64,000 nt of DNA from Nostoc sp. FACHB-152. GTDB taxonomy: Bacteria; Cyanobacteriota; Cyanobacteriia; Cyanobacteriales; Nostocaceae. Below the pieces are notes generated by a model. That model was given only the letters and a program-made list of their open reading frames with translations. It was not told the DNA's origin and did not search any database. The first letter of the stretch is position 1. Every line of letters starts with the position of its first letter. Shown here piece after piece: positions 28,088-35,977 of the stretch. The translations under genes and the position numbers were made by a program. The stretch covers positions 124,001 to 188,000 of the forward strand of contig NZ_JACJRV010000005.1 of assembly GCF_014697475.1 (NCBI RefSeq), in the 5' to 3' direction.

Positions 28088-28124
28088 AAAAGTCTGAGCG
28101 GAAGCTTACTCTGCTCAGACTTTT
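28088..28124 (-). terminator. Terminator after merR
   Basis: A perfect 12-bp stem (AAAAGTCTGAGC / GCTCAGACTTTT) with a 13-base loop is followed on the minus strand by a run of Ts. It lies between the end of merR and operator B, so it should stop merR transcription before the pump promoter. Confidence 0.75.
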
Positions 28125-28250
28125 AACAACAGATGTCCACAAATACATCCTCGTGTTTATCTGTGTGAATCTGTTGTTTTATATATAATTAACTTTTTAT
28201 TTTTGTACTAAAGACCGTTGATATTTATATCTCTAGCTTGACAAAACTAT

Positions 28251-28664
28251 TTATTCATTTTCGATAATTGGGCAAATAGTTGAATGGTCATTATCAGGTT
28301 TTATTTCCCAACCAGAAAGCAACCCTGATAATTCTTGTCTCAAAATCAATAATTGCTGAATTTGTTCATCAATAGCTTTTACCTTATCTTCCAGTTTAAT
28401 TTTGATATGCTCACAAGGTAATTCTCCCTCATCATGAACATTTAAAAATTCCTTAATCTCTAACAAACTTAATCCTAAACTTTGAGCGCGTTTAATAAAA
28501 TGCAGTCGCTCCAAAACTTCAGAGTTAAATAATCTAAATCCACCCTCAGTTCTGCCTGATGATTTAAGTAGGCCAAGTTCTTCATAGTAGCGAATAGTTT
28601 TAATTGGTACGCCGCTTTCTTTGGCGACTACACCAATCTGTTTTGCTTCTGCTTGGGCTAACAT
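28251..28664 (-). CDS. MerR family metal-responsive regulator
   Basis: This is a 137-residue MerR activator. The winged helix-turn-helix is at residues 9-45 (IGVVAKESGVPIKTIRYYEELGLL), followed by a dimer helix (about 88-117) and a C-terminal metal loop. Cys84 lies where ZntR has Cys79, and His127 and Cys131 (HSTICPIIE) match the ZntR loop; CueR-type Cu(I) sensors have Ser at the first position. Only one of the two CueR loop cysteines is present. A divalent-metal or mixed specificity is therefore inferred. The ATG at 28664 is preferred over a TTG at 28673. The gene has its own copy of the operator (C), so it should regulate itself. Confidence 0.9.
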   Translation of the reverse strand: MLAQAEAKQIGVVAKESGVPIKTIRYYEELGLLKSSGRTEGGFRLFNSEVLERLHFIKRAQSLGLSLLEIKEFLNVHDEGELPCEHIKIKLEDKVKAIDEQIQQLLILRQELSGLLSGWEIKPDNDHSTICPIIENE

Positions 28665-28704
28665 ACTTACCAAACCTTCAGTGAGATATGATTGCTAATT
28701 TTAA

Positions 28705-28735
28705 TCCTAAACTCTCCATTTAGCTGGAGAGTCAA
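28705..28735 (-). promoter_or_regulatory. MerR-type operator-promoter C (merR itself)
   Basis: On the minus strand TTGACT (28730-28735) and TTAGGA (28705-28710) are 19 bases apart, around a perfect-halved palindrome at 28711-28732 (ACTCTCCA-N6-TGGAGAGT). It points toward merR, 41 bases downstream. The PaiB-like gene diverges from the other side. Confidence 0.85.
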
Positions 28736-28850
28736 GCATGAAAAGTATCGTTATTTATAATGCTTACCCACTCATGGTTTTGGTCAGCCATTCGGTTGAA
28801 TAAGTAAGCGAAGCCGTAATAAACTACGTCATCATTATGATTTTCAGACC

Positions 28851-29492
28851 ATGTACATCCCAACCGCTTTTCGAGAAGATGACATTGAGAAACTGGTCGC
28901 TTTCATGCGTGCTAATAGTTTTGCTACGTTAGTATCTATTTTGAATGATGTCCCTGTTGCTTCACATATCCCGCTTGTTGTCACAGTACAGAACGGTGTT
29001 GTTAAGCTGTCAGGACATCTTGCTAAACCCAATCCTCAATGGCAAGGTTTTGGCGTTGGTCAGACACTTGCTGTCTTTACCGGGCCTCACGCTTACATCT
29101 CACCATCTTTGTATGAGAAGGAACAGAGTGTACCGACGTGGAACTTCATCGCTGTACACGCCTACGGAGTACCTCAAATTATCACCCTCGGAGATTCGCC
29201 AGAACAGATGGATAAAATAATTGACGAGATGATTGATACTTATGAATCTGAGTATAAATCTCAGTGGCATAACTTATCTCATAACTTCCGCGAGGGAATG
29301 ATGAATGGCATCATTGCTTTTGAGATGACCGTCACACGCTTAGAAGGGAAATACAAACTTAGCCAAAATCGCAGTCATGCTGACCAGTATAATGTTGCAC
29401 ATACACTGCTACAAAGTTCAGAGCCAACTGTTCAGGCTATAGGTGCAGCAATGAAACAGAACCTTGAAAAGGATGGAGATTCGCCCAAATAA
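28851..29492 (+). CDS. FMN-binding protein, PaiB family
   Basis: The 213-residue protein is a PaiB-type FMN-binding protein (called a negative transcriptional regulator in Bacillus). It has the family start MYIPTAFREDD, the strand ATLVSILNDVPVASHIPL, the FMN-region motif HLAKPNPQW and the highly conserved VPTWNFIAVHAYG. A split-barrel flavin fold is expected, so oxidoreductase activity is possible. It is divergent from merR with the operator between them, but the promoter elements point only the other way, so control by MerR is not shown. It converges with the cupredoxin gene, 27 bases apart. Confidence 0.9.
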   Translation: MYIPTAFREDDIEKLVAFMRANSFATLVSILNDVPVASHIPLVVTVQNGVVKLSGHLAKPNPQWQGFGVGQTLAVFTGPHAYISPSLYEKEQSVPTWNFIAVHAYGVPQIITLGDSPEQMDKIIDEMIDTYESEYKSQWHNLSHNFREGMMNGIIAFEMTVTRLEGKYKLSQNRSHADQYNVAHTLLQSSEPTVQAIGAAMKQNLEKDGDSPK

Positions 29493-29519
29493 TCGAACTG
29501 ATGATTTTTGTGCAGAAAT

Positions 29520-30119
29520 TTATTCCTTGACAGTGCCTAAAGATTTGGGTTGAAGTTTGATCATCGTTTCATCTTTAATAGCGATCGCGCCTTGAATGTC
29601 TGATGCTTCGGCTTGGATTTCACCGCGAAACATATTCATTCCGCAGGTGAAAAGATATGTTCCGGCTTGTTCGGGTGTAAATTCCACAATTGTTACCTGA
29701 TTAAGCGGTAAATCTGCGGCAATATGAAAGTCTGGAATTATTACTTGTTCTAAGCAACTGCTGGGATCTTTGCGTTCAAATTTCAGTCGTACTGGTGTCC
29801 CCGTTTGCACTACAATTCGACTTGGTTCATATCCGCCATCAACAGTAACGGTTACTTCCTGGACATTTCCACCTGTTGCAATTGCTTTTTGAGATTTGGA
29901 TTTACTCAGCAAGAACCACCAGAGTTCTAAACCAATGAGTCCCAACCCGCCGAGGGTGACGGCCACCTTCCTCTCTAAGGGTTGATCAATACGTTGAAAT
30001 TGATTGGTTTGGACTGAGTGTGTCTCATGGGATGTTTGTGTTGCTGCTTCACCAGATGCAATTGCGAATAAAATGCCTAAACTTGCTATACTGCCTATAA
30101 GTGCTGTTCTGTTCACCAT
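29520..30119 (-). CDS. Membrane-anchored cupredoxin-domain protein
   Basis: The protein has an N-terminal signal-like segment (about 5-26), a second membrane helix (about 52-71) and a C-terminal cupredoxin fold (about 85-170). Possible copper ligands are Cys122, His132, Cys159, Met161 and Met163 (LFTCGMNMFRG), with the family pattern GGYEPSRIVVQTGTPVRL. Such domains resemble those fused to copper ATPases and EfeO. It lies 83 bases after the Cu(I) ATPase gene on the same strand, so it is likely co-transcribed from operator D and could accept exported copper in the periplasm. Confidence 0.85.
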   Translation of the reverse strand: MVNRTALIGSIASLGILFAIASGEAATQTSHETHSVQTNQFQRIDQPLERKVAVTLGGLGLIGLELWWFLLSKSKSQKAIATGGNVQEVTVTVDGGYEPSRIVVQTGTPVRLKFERKDPSSCLEQVIIPDFHIAADLPLNQVTIVEFTPEQAGTYLFTCGMNMFRGEIQAEASDIQGAIAIKDETMIKLQPKSLGTVKE

Positions 30120-30202
30120 TGAAAAATCTCCTGTGTTGAAAAAAGGGGCTAGAGATTAGGGGCTAGGGACTAGAGAAGAAAGTGTTAAGTAAAACACAAA
30201 AA

Positions 30203-32506
30203 CTAACCTCTAACACCTTTAGGTTGAAATTTACGTAAACGCAGCGCATTGGTGACTACAGAAACTGAACTAAAAGCCATTGCTGCACCGGCGATAATCG
30301 GGTTAAGTAACCAACCGAAGAAGGGATAGAGAATACCAGCAGCGATGGGAATACCAGCAACGTTATAAATGAAGGCAAAGAATAAGTTTTGGCGAATGTT
30401 GCGAATTGTGGCGCGACTGAGTTGAATTGCTGTAACTATGCTTTGCAAATCACCAGAGATTAAAGTGATGTCACTAGCTGCGATCGCCACATCTGTACCA
30501 GTCCCAATCGCAATTCCCACATCGGCTTGAGCCAAGGCTGGTGCATCATTTATACCATCACCAACCATCGCCACAATTTTAGATTTTATTCTCCTCTGCT
30601 CCCCTGCTCCTCTGCTCCCCTGCTCCAGTTGCAGCACTTTAACTACTTCGGCTTTTTGATCCGGGCGGACTTCTGCTAAGACTCTTTTGATACCAACTTC
30701 ACGAGCAATACTTTCGGCGGTGCGCTGGTTATCACCTGTAAGCATTACAACTTCTAAACCGAGTTTTTGCAATGCTTTTACAGCTTGGATGGAAGTAGGT
30801 TTAATTGCATCAGCAATCCCCATCACTCCTTTGATTTCGCCATCAACTGCTAACCAAACGGCGGTTTTACCCAGATATTCTAAGCGTTCTTTGTCTTGTT
30901 GCAAAGCTTGAGTGTTAATACTTAATTCTTCCATCCAACGTTGTGTCCCAATTTGCACAAGACAGTTAGCCACTATACCTTGCACGCCACTACCTGCTAC
31001 AGCCTCAAAATCTCTAACATCTGCTAATGGTACTTCCTGAGATTGAGCGTACCTAACAACTGCTTCTGCTAAAGGATGCTCAGAATTACGCTCTACCGAT
31101 GCGGCTAGTTGTATCAGCTTAATTTCGTTACCATTAGCTGTACCGTTAACTGTGACAAAATCTGTAACTGTCGGTTTACCTTGAGTAATTGTGCCAGTTT
31201 TATCTAACACAATTGTTTGAATCTGGTGCGCTAATTCTAAGCTTTCGGCTCCTTTAATTAAAATGCCGTTTTCTGCACCTTTACCTGTACCTACCATGAC
31301 TGAGGTTGGTGTAGCTAAACCCAAAGCACAAGGACAAGCGATAATTAACACCCCAACTGTAGTTATCAATGCCAGGGTGACATTACCTATGATGTTGTAC
31401 CAAATTATGAAAGTGAGGATAGCGATCGCAATTACCGCCGGTACAAACCACCCAGTAACTTGGTCTGCTAACCTCTGTATAGGAGCTTTTGAACCTTGCG
31501 CTTGTTGCACTAATTGGACAATTTGCGCCAGTACAGTATCCTTACCAACTCTTGTCGCTCGAAATTTGAAACTCCCAGTTTTATTGATAGTTGCGCCGAT
31601 GACTTCATCCCCTGGTTGCTTTTTCACAGCTACACTTTCGCCAGTCACCATCGCTTCATCAACTGTCGATGTCCCGTCAACTACTTCGCCATCAACAGGA
31701 ATTTTCTCCCCAGGACGAACCAGCACCACGTCACCAATTTTTACTTGTTCAATCGGTATATCTATTTCTTGTCCGTTGCGAATCAACCTTGCTGTCTTCG
31801 CTTGCAAACCAATCAGCTTGCGGATAGCCTCTGAGGTTTGCCCTTTGGCGCGGTTTTCAAACAGCCGTCCTAACAAAATCAAAGTAACGACAATTGCCGC
31901 CGTTTCATAATATATATCTGGACTTAAACCCTGAGCAATAAAAAAGCCAGGAACTAAAGTAGCAAATAGTGAATAGAAATATGCTGCACTTGTGCCTAAA
32001 ACAATTAACGTATCCATTGTGGCAGCATGACGCTTGAAAGCCTTCCAGGTATTGGCGTAAAAGGAGTAACCGCACCAAAACTGTACAGGAGTAGTCAGAA
32101 CTAATTGCAACCAAGGGTTATGCAACCATGCTGGAATGAAAGGTAGGTTTAACCCTGTCATCATTGGTAGTGAGCCAATTATCAACACAGTCCCAATGAT
32201 GCCCCCTACTGTCACCTTTCGCTGCAAATCACGAGATTCTTTCTGGCGATATCTTTTTTCTTCGTCATCTTCTCCCGCCATCAAGTTTTGTTCTTGGAGG
32301 GGATAGGCAGAATAACCTGCTGCATCCACCGCATTTTGGATAGCTTGTAAGTCTGTTGTTTTGGGATCGTAATCTACTGTTGCCTGTTCTGCCCCAAAAT
32401 TCACGCTACATTCATTTACACCTGGGACAGAACGAATTGCATCTTCTACACTTTTGGCACAGGAAGCGCAACTCATACCGCGTAATTTCAGTGTGGCATT
32501 CTCCAT
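30203..32506 (-). CDS. copA: Cu(I)-type P1B ATPase
   Basis: This 767-residue ATPase pumps monovalent copper (or silver) across a membrane. It has one N-terminal metal-binding domain with GMSCASC (residues 10-16), the actuator TGE (288-290), membrane metal site CPC (391-393), phosphorylation site DKTGT (435-439), HP near 477 and GDGINDAP (649-656). The late membrane motifs YN (714-715) and MAFSS (743-747) mark subgroup P1B-1 (Cu+). An extra stretch of about 13 residues near 630-642, rich in Gly, Arg and Gln, is encoded by repeat DNA. The ATG at 32506 follows an AGGAG site seven bases away; an upstream ATG at 32548 is less likely. Confidence 0.93.
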   Translation of the reverse strand: MENATLKLRGMSCASCAKSVEDAIRSVPGVNECSVNFGAEQATVDYDPKTTDLQAIQNAVDAAGYSAYPLQEQNLMAGEDDEEKRYRQKESRDLQRKVTVGGIIGTVLIIGSLPMMTGLNLPFIPAWLHNPWLQLVLTTPVQFWCGYSFYANTWKAFKRHAATMDTLIVLGTSAAYFYSLFATLVPGFFIAQGLSPDIYYETAAIVVTLILLGRLFENRAKGQTSEAIRKLIGLQAKTARLIRNGQEIDIPIEQVKIGDVVLVRPGEKIPVDGEVVDGTSTVDEAMVTGESVAVKKQPGDEVIGATINKTGSFKFRATRVGKDTVLAQIVQLVQQAQGSKAPIQRLADQVTGWFVPAVIAIAILTFIIWYNIIGNVTLALITTVGVLIIACPCALGLATPTSVMVGTGKGAENGILIKGAESLELAHQIQTIVLDKTGTITQGKPTVTDFVTVNGTANGNEIKLIQLAASVERNSEHPLAEAVVRYAQSQEVPLADVRDFEAVAGSGVQGIVANCLVQIGTQRWMEELSINTQALQQDKERLEYLGKTAVWLAVDGEIKGVMGIADAIKPTSIQAVKALQKLGLEVVMLTGDNQRTAESIAREVGIKRVLAEVRPDQKAEVVKVLQLEQGSRGAGEQRRIKSKIVAMVGDGINDAPALAQADVGIAIGTGTDVAIAASDITLISGDLQSIVTAIQLSRATIRNIRQNLFFAFIYNVAGIPIAAGILYPFFGWLLNPIIAGAAMAFSSVSVVTNALRLRKFQPKGVRG
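30591..30626. repeat. 8-bp tandem repeat inside copA
   Basis: Four copies of an 8-base unit (CTGCTCCC/T) preceded by a partial copy lie within the copA frame, just before the codons for GDGINDAP. A related sequence (GGGGGAGCAGAGG) is in the intergenic spacer near 22273. Reading frame is kept. Confidence 0.8.
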
Positions 32507-32553
32507 CTGTCTACTCCTATTACTAAGTAGGACTAAGCTGAAACACATCTAAA

Positions 32554-32712
32554 TTAACGTGAGTTCGATGAACCTCACCCCAACCCCTCTCCGACGCGGA
32601 GAGGGGCTTAAATATGTTTAAAACTCAACACAAAATAAAGGTTTTGAAGCCTCTCTCCTTGCAGGGGAGAGGTTTGGAGAGGGGTTTTTTAGCTCTGTCG
32701 AACTCAGGTTAA
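32554..32712. repeat. 159-bp MITE-like element with 15-bp terminal inverted repeats
   Basis: The left end TTAACGTGAGTTCGA (32554-32568) and the reverse complement of the right end (32698-32712) differ at one of 15 bases. The interior has CCTCTCC/GGAGAGG-rich palindromic segments. A partial copy ends at 513-527, and related interior sequence occurs at 39053-39150. It has no coding capacity and lies in the copA leader. Confidence 0.7.
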
Positions 32713-32734
32713 ATTACATAACCACTCGTAAAGG

Positions 32735-32787
32735 TCGTCCTTTGTCATTAGTCATTTGTATTTACAAAGGACAAATAACTAATGACA
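32735..32787. repeat. Palindromic dispersed repeat in the copA leader
   Basis: GTCATTAGTCATTTGT pairs, with one mismatch, with ACAAATAACTAATGAC further on, and GTCCTTTGT pairs with ACAAAGGAC. Related short pieces (TTGTCATTAGTCATT type) occur near 43720-43755 and 59600-59660. Confidence 0.65.
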
Positions 32788-32846
32788 GCCTCAACCAGAG
32801 AATGTGCAACTTAAACGCATACCAGCCTAGCTAACAACTATCCTTA

Positions 32847-32877
32847 TCTTGAATCCTCCAGTGAACTGGAGAGTCAA
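32847..32877 (-). promoter_or_regulatory. MerR-type operator-promoter D (copA-cupredoxin)
   Basis: On the minus strand TTGACT (32872-32877) and TCAAGA (32847-32852) are 19 bases apart, around a palindrome at 32853-32874 (ATCCTCCA-N6-TGGAGAGT, one half with two changes). It lies about 340 bases upstream of the copA start, with the 159-bp element between. Confidence 0.8.
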
Positions 32878-33008
32878 GAGGTAATTTTGAAGAATTCCAC
32901 CTCAGTTCAAATCCTGTACTTAAAATGCTATAAAAGTCTGTTCACCAAGGACTTTTCGGTTCAGATTATTTTTCTAGGAAATTTATCCTTTAAATAACTT
33001 AATAATTC

Positions 33009-33325
33009 TCAGCTTTCTTCTTGTGTATCCTCTATTTTTTGAAAAATTCTCTCCATATCCTGCGCTCCATGAAGGATACGTACAATCTCTATCCCTTGTT
33101 CTATGGAACGGTAGAAAATAAGATAACTTTCAACGGGAAAGCACCTTAAGGAAGCCGCTAAATCAGATCGCTGCCTTCCCATTTGTGGAAATTTCGCTAA
33201 CTTCGGAAATTTTTCTCTGAGCTTATCAAAAAATTGTCAGCAGCCTGGGGATTGTTTTCGGCAATATAATTCCAAATATTTTCAATATCTTGCATTGCCT
33301 GTTGAGAAATCTTAAAGCGGCTCAT
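33009..33325 (-). pseudogene. ParE/RelE-type toxin, frameshifted
   Basis: From the ATG at 33325 the frame reads MSRFKISQQAMQDIENIW and continues as a ParE-like toxin until a run of six Ts (33228-33233), after which it soon stops. Adding one T to the run restores a full frame of about 105 residues, with LREKFPKLAKFPQMGRQRSD and the ParE-like strand region SYLIFYRSIEQGIEIVRILHG, ending at 33009. The 317-base span is one base short of whole codons. The start overlaps the antitoxin stop by four bases (ATGA). A homopolymer sequencing error or a phase-variable tract are the other explanations. Confidence 0.8.
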
Positions 33326-33681
33326 AGTGTGCTGTTATCAGCTAACTTCTTTCTTCCCCGTGCGGCAATTTCCTCAAACAAAATAGAAATAGACTCTTCA
33401 TTATATTCTTTGTATTCACCATTCTCTAACTGCTCTATGCCAATGGCGATTTCTCGCTTTAACGCTTCTAGCTTAAGTTGTTTAAGTTCTTTTTCCATCT
33501 GTTCCAATTGATCTATCATCTCCTGAAACGCTTGTGCTTCCTGCACTACAACCTCAGCTTTACCATTAACGGTTAGCACCAGTGGTGATTTTGTTGCTTT
33601 TATATGCTCTACGTAGTCTTTAGCATTCCGCTTAAAGTCTGTAAGAGTTTGAATATTTTCCAAATTAATTTTATTAACCAT
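33322..33681 (-). CDS. Antitoxin, Phd/YefM family
   Basis: The 119-residue protein has the Phd/YefM N-terminal DNA-binding domain (IQTLTDFKRNAKDYVEHIKATKSPLVLTVNGKAEVVVQEAQAFQEMID) and a long charged C-terminal helix (about 60-90) with a tail that would wrap the toxin. It lies directly upstream of, and overlaps by four bases, the frameshifted ParE-type toxin, the usual antitoxin-first order. In intact pairs the antitoxin neutralises the gyrase-poisoning or ribosome-acting toxin and represses the operon. Here it would be an orphan unless the toxin frame is restored. Confidence 0.9.
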   Translation of the reverse strand: MVNKINLENIQTLTDFKRNAKDYVEHIKATKSPLVLTVNGKAEVVVQEAQAFQEMIDQLEQMEKELKQLKLEALKREIAIGIEQLENGEYKEYNEESISILFEEIAARGRKKLADNSTL

Positions 33682-33768
33682 AGCATCAAATAAAGTGCTT
33701 TATAGATATTATATTAGATGTTTAAACCGAAATGAATGCTCACATAATCAAGAAAGTCAAATTTAATC

Positions 33769-33897
33769 TAGAGGAATTCGGTTTGATTACTTAAAATACT
33801 TGTGTAGGGAGGGAATAGGCAATAGGCAATAGGCAACAGAAAACAAGGCAGGTAACGATGTACCGATTTTTTTCAAAAATCAAATATGAGTCTTATA
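33769..33897. repeat. MITE-like element, copy 2 (129 bp)
   Basis: This copy has the same ends as 7229-7342 (GGAATTCGGTTTGATTACTT on the left, CAAATATGAGTCTTATA on the right) and a longer internal CAATAGG array. The size difference between the copies is partly due to heptamer number. Confidence 0.7.
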
Positions 33898-33927
33898 TTT
33901 CTTTGTAAAGCTGCGCTAAAACTGCAA

Positions 33928-33956
33928 AAACCCAGTTTTTTCAAAAAACTGGGTTT
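33928..33956 (-). terminator. Strong hairpin downstream of the LLM operon
   Basis: A perfect 14-bp stem (AAACCCAGTTTTTT / AAAAAACTGGGTTT) with a one-base centre lies 21 bases after the last gene of the operon at 33978. The T run inside the stem can act as termination signal in either direction. Confidence 0.6.
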
Positions 33957-33977
33957 AAGAATGAGTAAATTAAAAAT

Positions 33978-34349
33978 TTACAACCAATCTCGATAAGCAG
34001 AGATTTCATGCACACTAATTTCTAACGGCTCACCTTTACCAAAGGGGGGATAAACTTTGATTTTGGCGTTGGTGGTAAATCTCTCTAATCTATTGCCTAA
34101 TTGGGCAATATTGCTGACTATATGCCAGTAAGATACGATGTCAGGGCAATCAATTACTAACAACACTTTCGTGTTTTTATCAGTTAAATACCACTGACAA
34201 TTATTGAGTAGAGCTTGAGTAATGCGATCGCAACTGTGATAAAAACATCGCCCAATCGATTGCTCTAACTCTAAGTGCAGCATTCCATCCTCTTTTGTTA
34301 CCTTAGTTGGAGGTAAATCATCGGGTGGAAGCTGGTTTAATTTAGACAT
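33978..34349 (-). CDS. Hypothetical protein in the LLM operon
   Basis: I do not recognise this protein. Counted from the ATG at 34349 it has 123 residues. The N-terminus is polar (QLPPDDLPPTKVTKEDG), then a mixed alpha/beta fold with the strand VLLVIDCPDIV and a C-terminal beta segment. There is no signal or membrane span. Its start overlaps the end of the LLM oxidoreductase gene by eight bases, so the two are translationally coupled and likely work together. Confidence 0.65.
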   Translation of the reverse strand: MSKLNQLPPDDLPPTKVTKEDGMLHLELEQSIGRCFYHSCDRITQALLNNCQWYLTDKNTKVLLVIDCPDIVSYWHIVSNIAQLGNRLERFTTNAKIKVYPPFGKGEPLEISVHEISAYRDWL

Positions 34350-35349
34350 AATTGCGTACCTCTTGGTTGTAGCACTGCAAACTCTCGATGTTTTTTTGCA
34401 TATCAAACGACGTGGGTTTGAGTGCTAATGTACCCAGATTCAATTCGTCTTGGAATTTTTTGATTTTGTCTCGACAAGTGATAGCATCACCAATGATTGA
34501 ATTTTCAATCAAATAGTCTTCGTCAAAACAAATGTTTGTGCGGTCAAATGGTTTATGACCGTTGTTAGTGGAACTATTCTGCATTACTAACGCCGAATTA
34601 GCTTTCATTTTTTGGCTAAATTGGCGGATGAAAGGCATTGCTTCACTGATGGCGGCTTCGTTAGTTTTGGCAACAAAAAAGAAACGCGCTAATACAAAGT
34701 TATCCGCACCACTAGGATTAATATCTCGATATTGGCTAACGGTCTTTTTCAATCTCTCTAGCGCAAAGGGTGGCCCTCCCATCAAGCTAAAGGCATTTTT
34801 AGCCGCGAATTCTATGCTTGTATCATCACCACTGGCTATATATACCGGAATTTGCTGTTGCAAAGGTTTGGGGTGAACGGTGAGGCGATCGCAGTGATAA
34901 TATTGCCCTTGAAATGAAACTTCATTTTCATATAACAGCTTTTGAATCAAAGCTACTGCCTCTAACATTCTGGCGCGAGATTCTCCCATCGAAATCGCAA
35001 AATGTTGATTTTGCTGAGGGAATGGCCCGCCTTTGGCAACTCCAAATAATAATCTGCCATTGCACAAGTTATCCAAAGTAGCAATATCTTCTGCTACCCG
35101 AATCGGGTTGTGAAAGGGAAGTAAAACCGCCGCCGTGCCTAATTTAATTGTTGAGGTAACACCAGCTAGATGTGCCATCAATACCAGCATCGAAGAACTG
35201 AGATTGACTTCACTAAAATGATGTTCACTCACCCAAGCTTCGGCAAAGTTTAAGCTTTCGGCTTGTCTGACTAAGGCAACTTGTTCAAAAATAGCGCGAC
35301 GGGGATTTTTGTGATGATTTTCGTAATTGCAGAAAAGTCCAATTTTCAT
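34342..35349 (-). CDS. LLM-class flavin-dependent oxidoreductase
   Basis: The 335-residue protein is a luciferase-like monooxygenase of the bacterial F420/FMN TIM-barrel class. It has the family start MKIGLFCNYENHH, the conserved AWVSEHHFSEV (about 38-48), GTAAVLLPFHNPIRVAEDIATLDNLCNGRLLFGVAKG (split over about 72-108) and the late sequence PVYIASGD. Such enzymes oxidise organic substrates with reduced flavin and O2; the substrate cannot be told. It sits between two small unknown genes in one operon, with 12 bases to the upstream one and an eight-base overlap with the downstream one. Confidence 0.9.
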   Translation of the reverse strand: MKIGLFCNYENHHKNPRRAIFEQVALVRQAESLNFAEAWVSEHHFSEVNLSSSMLVLMAHLAGVTSTIKLGTAAVLLPFHNPIRVAEDIATLDNLCNGRLLFGVAKGGPFPQQNQHFAISMGESRARMLEAVALIQKLLYENEVSFQGQYYHCDRLTVHPKPLQQQIPVYIASGDDTSIEFAAKNAFSLMGGPPFALERLKKTVSQYRDINPSGADNFVLARFFFVAKTNEAAISEAMPFIRQFSQKMKANSALVMQNSSTNNGHKPFDRTNICFDEDYLIENSIIGDAITCRDKIKKFQDELNLGTLALKPTSFDMQKNIESLQCYNQEVRNYV

Positions 35350-35361
35350 TGTTTGCTATTC

Positions 35362-35724
35362 TTAGGTTGCTACCATTTGCAACTCCAACCACAAGCGCGG
35401 ATCGGTATCTTTTAGCTTCGATTTGGGATCTCGAATTAAGCGTTTAGCGTTCATACAAACTACTTGAACTAATCCCATATTGTCTGCTATATCTCTGAGT
35501 ATTCTTTGTTGTTCTCTTACATAAGGCAGCATTTCCTCAGAGCAATAAATACCTATGTATTGCAAACGTCTAGGAGGCCTTCCCCAAAAACAGGTAATCA
35601 CTTTCACATGACACCCGTCTAGTAGTTCCCCAACTTTTGGATAATACTCGCTGACGATTCTTTTGAATTCTGTAGCGATGATATCTTCAGTAATCATTTT
35701 AACTGATATTTCTGTAGCGTTCAT
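35362..35724 (-). CDS. Hypothetical protein, first gene of the LLM operon
   Basis: The 120-residue protein is not in a family I know. It is a compact alpha/beta protein with strands (CHVKVITCFWG, LQYIGIYCSEE) and helices (VREQQRILRDIADNMGL), six cysteines including the pair in GCHVKVITC, and no signal peptide. It may start at the GTG at 35727 or at the ATG at 35724. It lies 12 bases upstream of the LLM oxidoreductase gene, so a shared role, perhaps as a partner or substrate-binding protein, is inferred only from position. Confidence 0.6.
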   Translation of the reverse strand: MNATEISVKMITEDIIATEFKRIVSEYYPKVGELLDGCHVKVITCFWGRPPRRLQYIGIYCSEEMLPYVREQQRILRDIADNMGLVQVVCMNAKRLIRDPKSKLKDTDPRLWLELQMVAT

Positions 35725-35900
35725 CACGCTATTTAATATAACATATATTTGTCAATTAAGCATGACATAAAGGGTATTTTATATTACTATTTATTGTTAA
35801 ATAATCTATAGAGACTATGGCAATTTATTTATTAAATTCTGGGGGAGATAGAGAGTAGGGCGTGGGGAGTAAGGTCATTCATTTAGGATAAGATAAACTA

Positions 35901-35933
35901 AGATCCCCGACTTCTTTAAGAAGTCGGGGATCT
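35901..35933. terminator. 16-bp perfect palindrome with one-base centre
   Basis: AGATCCCCGACTTCTT and its exact complement flank one T, 44 bases beyond the end of the small-gene cluster. Similar palindromes are common dispersed elements in cyanobacteria, and it could also act as terminator for the cluster. Confidence 0.6.
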
Positions 35934-35977
35934 AAAACTTCATAACTTTTGATAGATGTTCTAGATAATCAAGTTTA

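Noticed and set aside
32890-32960. Possible tRNA-like TTCAAATCC segment
   Set aside because: No acceptor stem, anticodon stem or D-loop can be formed around it.
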